In this document: in pieces, positions 57,362 through 64,000 of the stretch | Layout of the letters: the number at the start of each line of letters is the position of its first letter | Position numbering within the stretch: position 1 is the first letter of the stretch | Source: Gymnopilus junonius | Lineage: Eukaryota; Basidiomycota; Agaricomycetes; Agaricales; Galerinaceae | Length of the DNA: 64,000 nucleotides | Assembly: GCA_015501075.1 (NCBI GenBank) | Contig: JADNYJ010000077.1 | Span: 1 to 64,000, forward strand | Reading direction: 5' to 3' | Notes under the pieces: model-generated | Database searches by the model: none | The model's input: the letters and a program-made list of their open reading frames with translations, nothing else | What the model was told of the DNA's origin: nothing | Translations under genes and position numbers: made by a program

Positions 57362-59429
57362 TTACTGTAGCTGATCATCTCGTCTACCAAATTTCCTTGC
57401 AACCCATCTGCTCCCATACCATCCTACTACAATCAGCAGGAACGCACCTACGATTGCAACACCTATGAATCCAGACTGACTATTCGCCTTGATTGCACCC
57501 TCAGTTCCTGATGCTGGCAATCAATGAACAGGAGACATACATTTGCCCAACCCCTCCACCAACGACCAGCCAATCCTCCTCCTTGACCGTCATCGGCCGC
57601 TGCTGCTGCGTTGCATGGGCCACATTGTTGCCCGATAAGCCCCATGATTTCAATAATCGAGATGCTTCGAATTATTATTCTTTGAGTAGGTATCTAAATG
57701 CTGGAGCGATCTAAAATCCTCACCTAAATGCAACCAAAATGCTCATCAGAGTGAGGATAATACTCAGTCCGGACATGACATTCATCTTTATTCGAATGTC
57801 GCGCTCTGCGACGCCTGCACGCTCGACTGCTGTAGATTCAGCCACGACCTCCTCTGCCCGTGTTTTTTCTGGATCATCGATATTTCCTGCAGTGATCTCT
57901 TGGACTGGGCTTGGCTTTTCCTTTTCATCCAATGCGGAGGCAATATTACTAACATGTACCTCCCTCGGTGTGGCGCGTTTTTCCCTATCATTTGAAAATA
58001 CGAGAAGAGAGCGCTCCGGAAAACCCGTATATGAATAGAGCATTATAATTGAGTCGGCAGAATCCACGAGTGTCATCCCTGCTGTGAATAAGAGCTACAA
58101 GACATCAAAAACATGATTCAGAAAAAAGGAGTGGTTCCATACCGGGAGGATCACTATGTACGAGCCGGGAATGGAGGATCCGTTTGATCCCTTGCGTGCT
58201 AGCGCAGAAATGGCGAGCAGTGCTATTGACGACGCTGTATCAAAGCCTGTTGCCTTCAAGTGTCAGAATAAGGCATAGTAGCTACCCTTTGACCTACCGA
58301 AGCCGAATAAGACTCCTACAGGATACATCTACAGCGATATCGTCAAATAATAATGCAAGGACCGACTTGGAACCCACCTTCCAAGGACGATTTACGAAGT
58401 TAACTATAGGGCCAAGAATACGCATCATAAGCATGTGGTTCTCCTTGGGGTCAGCGGTAACATCTTCTATCACCTCTCCATTCCGTCGACGTTGTTCGCG
58501 TTTCTTGTTCTGAATTGCATAAGACAACAATGCTGTATGACACAATATTTAATTACCTGGCGACGACGTTTGATAATTTTCCATAGGATTATGGAATTGG
58601 CAAGTCCTACAATGAAAAGGAAAGATCCCGACACAGCAGTTCCTGAAACGCAAAGTAACTCAGTAAGATTATGACACACTCGCCTGAATAGAGGATGAAT
58701 CTGACCCACAATTGAACCAACAGTTCCGACCCCGTTTATCCTGTTGTAAACATTTGAGGAGATCGCAATAGCTATGTTCTACGTGAAGATCGTCAGATAT
58801 TATCCAAATTTCAGTAAGAACTTTAGAAATCTTCACGACTGCAATCACGATACTGCTATGCCCCAGAGAGAAAAACAAGCCGCAGGTTACTGAGAGCTGT
58901 CCAAGGTTGATAAGACTCCTTGTAGCATTATCGATAGCGCTTTCCATGGTCATTACGTTCTGAATTGCGGGGACTACCCAATTAGTGATGTGGACCTACA
59001 GAATGATCGAGATACGTACTGCTGACCCGTCATCCAAGAGAAAGTTACCTGATGTGATCAGCATCCAGCGCTTGGGTATGTGGAATTAGCAGACGGCATA
59101 GGATCAAAGCCGCAGAGACAGAGGTATATTTACCGTGTCGCAGGCCCAGAGTCTAGTGAAAGAATAAGTTCATCCCGATTGGTTGATCAATTTCAGTCAC
59201 AGGCAGTTTCTTTACGTACCCAAGCTAGCAAAGCAAGACTTAGAACAGATCGTGTTTCGCTGTTCTTCCCAAACAAAACACCAGCTACGATCCAACAGAT
59301 GGCATTTGCTGCAACCCTGACGCACGATCGTTCATCACCCTGACTTCGAGATCTGGTCCATGACAAGGCTTACTCGAAGATGATCAGCAAAATAGATCGA
59401 CCGAAGAGGGTCAGCCTTGGAATAGCCAT
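57362..59429 (-). CDS. High-affinity nickel permease (NiCoT family, Nic1-like)
   Basis: NiCoT proteins are eight-helix permeases that take up Ni2+ (or Co2+), in fungi for urease. The signature is present: TLGLRHALDADHISAIDNAT split by introns, followed by RSLINLGQLSVTCGLFFSLG and HSSIVI. Other conserved segments are ANAICWIVAGVLFGKNSETR, GTAVSGSFLFIVGLANSIIL, AGMTLVDSADSIIMLYSYTG and MNVMSGLSIILTLMSILVAF. The last exon reads GFIGVAIVGAFLLIVVGWYG. Start ATG at 59429 (MAIPRLTLFGRSILLIIF); stop TAA 57362-57364. A hydrophilic loop of about 80 residues (57780-57990) sits between late helices. I used eight or more short exons and needed no frameshift. It shares a 328-bp divergent promoter with the MBOAT gene. 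Confidence 0.87.
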
Positions 59430-59757
59430 AATTTCCTCTCGACTGGGAGATCAGGAGGAGGAGATAAGGCCCGCTATTTTACTCTCCATCACTGCAGGTT
59501 TAAATCTGTAAATCAAGAGGAGGATAAGATAAGAATAAGGTGACGGCATCAGTCATTTTCGCTTACTATGCCAGCGCACCTCCGGCAATCCCCACGCGAA
59601 TGGATGACGCGGGCACCCCTGGACCACCCGGTGACCCTGTTCTGGACGGACGATCTGCCTGCACCATCGTTGTCGGCCAGCCTTCAAGACTTAATTTATA
59701 CCATGCTTAATCCGATTCCAAATCTCCCAAACTTCTAAATCTACCATTACCTGCTGC
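59430..59757. promoter_or_regulatory. Divergent promoter, nickel permease / MBOAT gene
   Basis: 328 bp between two start codons facing away from each other. No metal-responsive or TATA element is obvious by eye. Confidence 0.45.
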
Positions 59758-61246
59758 ATGATGACGATCACTGACTTTTTGCTGCAGTACGTCGTACGTC
59801 TTTTGCCTTGGATTTCAACCAACACTTATCTTTTGTCATAGGTTTAAATACGCTGCATACCATGCATTCCGGGCGATAGTCCCGGAGGAACGGGACAGAA
59901 TACCAATTACTTGGAATAATTCCATCTACCCAATCCTTTGCTATGTACCTTTTATATTCATGGCATACTTAACGCGACGGCCAGATACGCATCTAATACG
60001 TCTACTATTACTGCCTAGTTGCATCACGGCCATATTTGTCGCTGCGTACCGATTCACTTGGACGACGCCGGAATTAAATGTATACAACTGGGGACAATGT
60101 AGGAGCAATTCTTCTGATAAATCGAGTGTCAACTTTCTGATGGAGTCTGGCCCATGTAGGCTGCTTTGCTGCTGTGGTCTTATCCAAATCACTCGAGTTC
60201 GCTGTGAGGAAGGAAGGTATGCTCAAAGTAGGCGAAAGTCGTCCAGGAGTGAAGAAGGGCAAAGAAAAGGACAAGGACTCCCCGAACGGCAATGTGAACG
60301 GCTACATCGAGCATGACGAGCCGCGACGCAATCCTCTTATTGCACCCTGGTTCTACGATGCCATGGAAGTTGCTCACACGCTGCGTGGCCTCAGATGGAA
60401 GTTTGGTCAAGGTGTTCATATCCCTAAGGAAACACGGCCTCTTGAACCCTCCGCCTTCCTGCGCGCAACCTTCTTTTTATTCATCAAAAACTACCTCTTC
60501 CTCGACCTGCTCGAATCTACCCTCAAACTTTTCCCGGGAGTCGGCCAGCCATTGGGTGGATCTATGTTTTATCTTCAATTGACGCCCGTCACACGATACG
60601 CTGTATCAACCACTATCCACATCCTGACTGGCACGGCCATCCTAGCGGGGTTTGAAATGGTGTATAACCTCATCACCCTCTTCGCAGTGGGAGCCTTCGA
60701 TAGCTCGCCTCTTTCCTGGCCACCTGCCATGGACCACCCTTGGCGCGCTGAATCCATGCACGAATTCTGGTCTAAAAACTGGCACCAGTTCCTTCGACAG
60801 ACTTTCCTCGTCTTTGGTGGTTACCCAGGTAAATGGTTAGGTGGTCACATTGGGATGCTTTTTGGTACGTTCCTAGCATCCGGGCTGTTCCATGAGTGTG
60901 CGATGTATGCCATGGGACGAGGGTACGATCACTCTGCAACGATATTTTTTGGACTGCAAGGCCCAGTGCTGTTACTTGAGAGGCTCTGGAGACGTGTCAC
61001 GGGAAAGAGAGTTGGTGGATGGAGTGGTCGGCTTTGGGTGTATTTCATGATGTTCGTTTGCGCTCAGCCCATGGGTTCGTCTTGTGTTTCGTCTCATTGT
61101 TGAATCTAGACTGACATCGTTGATTAACCCCAGTTAATGCATGGCATCGTCGTGGTCTTGGAGGCGGAATGGTGATACCACCTCTCCTAAGCCCCACAAG
61201 GCTGATCTTGTTGCCCGTACTGAAGAAACTTCTCCGAGGAACGTAG
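59758..61246 (+). CDS. Wax-synthase-type MBOAT acyltransferase
   Basis: A membrane-bound O-acyltransferase of the fungal wax-synthase-domain group (relatives acetylate or acylate secondary metabolites and lipids). Key motifs are the catalytic His in FLASGLFHECAMYAM and the upstream FWSKNWHQFLRQTFLVFGGY. Several hydrophobic segments are visible: LIRLLLLPSCITAIFVAAYR, STTIHILTGTAILAGFEMVY and GFEMVYNLITLFAV. A hydrophilic loop follows the second helix (KKGKEKDKDSPNGNVNGYI). Clear introns are at about 60098-60160 and 61075-61134, and the end PTRLILLPVLKKLLRGT is reached at the TAG 61244-61246. The first exon is uncertain: from the ATG at 59758 the phase into FKYAAYHAFRAIVPEERDR is off by one, so the true start or donor may differ; Met at 59961 is a fallback. 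Confidence 0.78.
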
Positions 61247-61393
61247 CAGGTAATGAGGGTGTAACAGAGGACCCAGTCGAATCATTACCCACACCCTTCT
61301 ATAATATATCCTTCGGATCTGGAGGTGTGCAGATTTAATAGTCCATCCTATGTAATATACTAGTAGCATACTAAATAGAAAGCACCCTTCGTC

Positions 61394-62849
61394 CTAATCA
61401 TTACTCTTGGAGTCAGGCGGGAAGAACAAGAAACGAACTGTACCCTCGTTCTGCCCGATTTTTTCGTTAGTGTAAAGTGCACTTGGATCGGGTCCCAATG
61501 GTTTTTTAGGCCGAGTTTTGTACTTCTTCTCCCGCAGTGCGATCTTCAGCCGGATGAGATAGTCAGCTTTGTAAGGGTATTGCTGCTGTTGCGAGGCGTG
61601 TCGATCCCGTGTCGCCAAGTTTGGGGATGGAGATGAAGGAGTGCTGGGTGACGTGTTAGCAGAGGGATTCTGGGAGAATTGGACGAACAGATCCAGTATT
61701 GTATGTGCGAAATCTGGAAAGATTTCATAAGAACGGAGGTTGTACGGGTTAGAAGATAGAATGGAATCACCATCAATATCCTCTATAGTTGTACGGTAAC
61801 ACTCCTGCCATGCCCAGTGAACCTCCCCGCCGTTCATCTTCTCGGCTATGACGGCAGGAGATAGGTTGCCACCTGCATCGCGCATGGGTATTTCGGGCTT
61901 CTCGAAGGATAATAAGAGAGCTGCAACGTATAGACTGCCGACTGCAAGTGTGTGAGGAGGATAGATTAATGGTAAAAGTGTACGATAGCTAGTAGCCTAG
62001 AGTGGGTAGGTGCTTGGAAGGGACATGAGGGATTACACACCAGTCAATGGCTATTCGCCAAGCCAGCTTGATATTTTGCTTGTTTGCTGCAATCAGCTCT
62101 TCAGCATGATTCTCAATTGAAATTGACAGGGATTGATGACGAACCTTGCATTTCCTTTCCGATTTTGATCACATATTGGAACGGCATGCGTGCGGTGAAG
62201 TTGAAGCATATTGTTTCGAGTATAAGTCGTTCTATGGCCAGGAGGCGCTGTCGGTCATTTTCTACCATCTGGCAAGAAATGGGGAATGCAAGGTGAGACA
62301 TGTGGCATCGTTGACTTGAATGAACGTACTGTGGGATCCACTGTGTCAAGGTCGATCTCTCCGCTTGGGTTCTTGGATTTGGCCGCCAGTTCAGGGTATC
62401 GGATGGCGTAGGATACTGAGAGGAGTTCACGAGGTTTCTTGAGGGTATCATGTTCCTTTGTTGATACGTAAAGAGCTGCAAGCGCAACTTCCTTCAAATT
62501 TTTAACGAAGTCATTAGGTATGAGTGGTGTCATAAGAAAGGAGCATACATTATACTGGAAGTCTTTCCTAGGAAAAAAGAGGTGGAATCGGTGATATAAT
62601 GTTTGAGCGGTGGCTATTGTACGCCTTGGACTTGGAATGACGAATATTTAATCTTGAAATAATTCACTGCATAGAAAAGATTGCTCACAATCCAATGCGA
62701 GAACCAATTGTCTCGATAAATGCACATGCGTTCTGCCTAACCTTCTCTTCTTGGGTCGCTGTCTGTTTTCCGCGTTGTTTTTCGGAGAGGTATTCAATCT
62801 CTGCTGGAGAGAAATAAGGGTGATAGAACTTGGACGACGACGATGGCAT
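61394..62849 (-). CDS. CTK2: CTD kinase cyclin subunit Ctk2 homologue
   Basis: Ctk2 is the cyclin of CTDK-I, which phosphorylates Ser2 of the RNA polymerase II CTD. The start at 62849 gives MPSSSSKFYHPYFSPAEIEY, then LSEKQRGKQTATQEEKVRQN and ACAFIETIGSRIG. The cyclin box continues with RTIATAQTLYHRFHLFFPRK, VALAALYVSTKEHDTLKKPR, YAIRYPELAAKSKNPSGEID and RQRLLAIERLILETICFNFT, followed by ARMPFQYVIKIGKEM. The C-terminal exon (61394 to about 61900) has HWAWQECYRTTIEDID and a Ser/Gln-rich tail ending at the TAG 61394-61396. Introns are short and the frames fit where I followed them. It is convergent with the MBOAT gene (147 bp apart). Confidence 0.82.
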
Positions 62850-63205
62850 TGCTCTTTGAGAGTGTAACTTTAAGAACCAAAAATAGTCATTATCGCCTTT
62901 CTGGGATCACGTGGGTCGGCGGCTCCCTATTTTTGAGTAACATAGTGACATATCTCCATCATCATCCTAGAAAATGATACTGACAATTAATGATCAGACA
63001 ACTATGACTCGGTTCTCGCGAAGGTAGTCTCACTTCTGGTCGTTATGACTCGCACATACGCCTACAAGCGACATCAATACAGCCACACGGAGCCGGCGCA
63101 ATTAAATGAACCTGCGACTATAAATGATCGACACTTTCGTTGTTTCGAGTTCAAGGACCTCCCAACAAGAGAACTTTTTGGAAGCATCGTCCTCGAATAC
63201 TCAAG
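62850..63205. promoter_or_regulatory. Divergent promoter, CTK2 / E2-like gene
   Basis: 356 bp between two start codons facing away from each other. The right part contains open frames (63045 onward) that I do not consider coding. No named element is seen. Confidence 0.4.
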
Positions 63206-64000
63206 ATGTCTACTCACCGTCTGCTTACTCGCCTACGGCAAGACCTTGCAGAGCTGCAGGACAGCCCGTATCCTGGAGTTGCCGTCTTCACTGACGATGC
63301 GAACTTTAGGAAACTCTGCCTCGTTTTAACACCTCCGAGTGGACCTTGGAAAGGTCTAGCTCTGCACTTTGATGTTGACTTACCACAAGACTGGGTGCGT
63401 CGCCTTCCCCGCCTTTCAAATTGTGGAATCACCTGCTAAATTTATTTATTAGCCTGCCGTCCCGCCCAAGGTGTCTTCAAGTGTATGGGGAATAGAACAT
63501 CCTAACCTCTTCGGCGGTTATATCTGCTGTGATCTGTTGAAACCAGTTGAATATGCATCCTACTCCGAAGGCTATACTGGAGGGTATGCTCTATTTTAAC
63601 AATCATAATTGGCTTAAATTCTTAATTATTTTTCACTTAGTTACTCTCCAGCGTTGAGACTCCGTGGTCTCTTTCTTCAGTTCTTGACATTCTTCTCCAG
63701 TACCAAGGTCTGTTAACAAGCTAATGTATTATCGACTGTACCTCACTCTTGCCAAATCTAGGTTGAGCAAGACTTTGGTGGCCACTACGTTATCGGGGAC
63801 TACTTTCTCACTTGCTATCTTCCCGAGTCCGTAATGTCGGCTAGACCGCACTGGCCTCCATATAGCGGCAATTGTAGTTGCGTCTATGCATCACATCAGG
63901 ATGAGTATCGACAGTTGTGGGAGTCTGAGCAGGCACAAGAAACTATCCTTAGAACTTGCAAACTCGGACATTCAGGAGAGATAGCCACGGACTTTGTCAA
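63206..64000 (+). CDS. Ubiquitin-conjugating (E2)-like protein, 5' part
   Basis: Runs off the window. Exon 1 is 63206-63394 (MSTHRLLTRLRQDLAELQDS, then ANFRKLCLVLTPPSGPWKGL), with a GTGCGT donor. Exon 2 reads VWGIEHPNLFGGYICCDLLK, the E2 active-site region: HPN at about residues 79-81 and Cys at 88/89. Exon 2 ends with YSEGYTGG at a GTATGC donor, and exon 3 gives YSPALRLRGLFLQFLTFFSS. The later part (YVIGDYFLTCYLPESVMS, then SCVYASHQDEYRQLWESEQA) is not in ordinary E2s. The N-terminal helix and beta-sheet pattern fit the UBC fold, but the doubled Cys and the extension mark a divergent basidiomycete subgroup, so activity is probable but not certain. Confidence 0.65.

Noticed and set aside
1..64000. 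CRISPR arrays, prokaryotic-type operons or phage genes
   Set aside because: No spaced direct repeats of the right kind, and spliceosomal introns throughout show nuclear fungal DNA.

Overview
The window looks like nuclear DNA from a filamentous basidiomycete, probably an agaricomycete. Genes are dense and cut by many short introns (mostly 45-65 nt, GTRNGT-type donors). Several families are typical of that group: Agaricomycete-style F-box proteins, a Nic1-type nickel permease, a wax-synthase-type MBOAT enzyme and a methyltransferase with a low-complexity N-terminus. There is no rRNA, CRISPR array or prokaryotic operon signal, and I found no tRNA by eye.

Layout, left to right. 0-6.5 kb: an F-box gene, the AVL9 trafficking gene and, divergent from it, a small secreted protein of unknown function. 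6.5-15 kb: a disturbed stretch with a 242-bp palindromic MITE-like element, an EBP2 ribosome-biogenesis gene broken by six indels, F-box relics, a Pof3/Dia2-like TPR-F-box-LRR gene with four apparent one-base losses, and a broken member of a small ABM-like (dimeric alpha/beta-barrel) family. 15-29.2 kb: a zinc alcohol dehydrogenase with an array of CreA/Mig1-like sites upstream, an intact ABM-like gene, a full ABCC transporter, and a third ABM-like copy. The last copy lies in a direct duplication, so near-identical repeats flank the transporter. 30-41.3 kb: an adaptin-binding p34 homologue, a Ser-rich protein with five repeats of a TPWEL motif, and a SAM methyltransferase that may be part of the same gene. 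41.3-46.9 kb is gene-poor. 46.9-48.2 kb: an MCM1/SRF-type MADS-box factor. 51.8-55.9 kb: a Red1/ZFC3H1-type zinc-finger protein. 56.3-64 kb: a two-domain ABM-like protein, a NiCoT nickel transporter, an MBOAT acyltransferase, the Ctk2 cyclin and the 5' part of an E2 ubiquitin-conjugating-like gene.

Most genes are housekeeping: secretion (AVL9, p34), ribosome assembly (EBP2), transcription and RNA surveillance (MCM1, CTK2, Red1-like) and ubiquitin pathways (F-box genes, E2). The accessory-looking part is 14-29 kb. Three ABM-like genes, an alcohol dehydrogenase and an ABCC pump sit together there and could form a small metabolic or detoxification cluster; that is inference.

A second theme is a set of apparent one-base losses, mostly in short homopolymers, concentrated in some genes (EBP2, TPR-F-box, ABM copies 1 and 3) and absent from others (AVL9, ADH, ABC, NiCoT as far as followed). 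They are either recent pseudogenes or local consensus errors. All exon limits were read by eye and are approximate unless exact positions are given.
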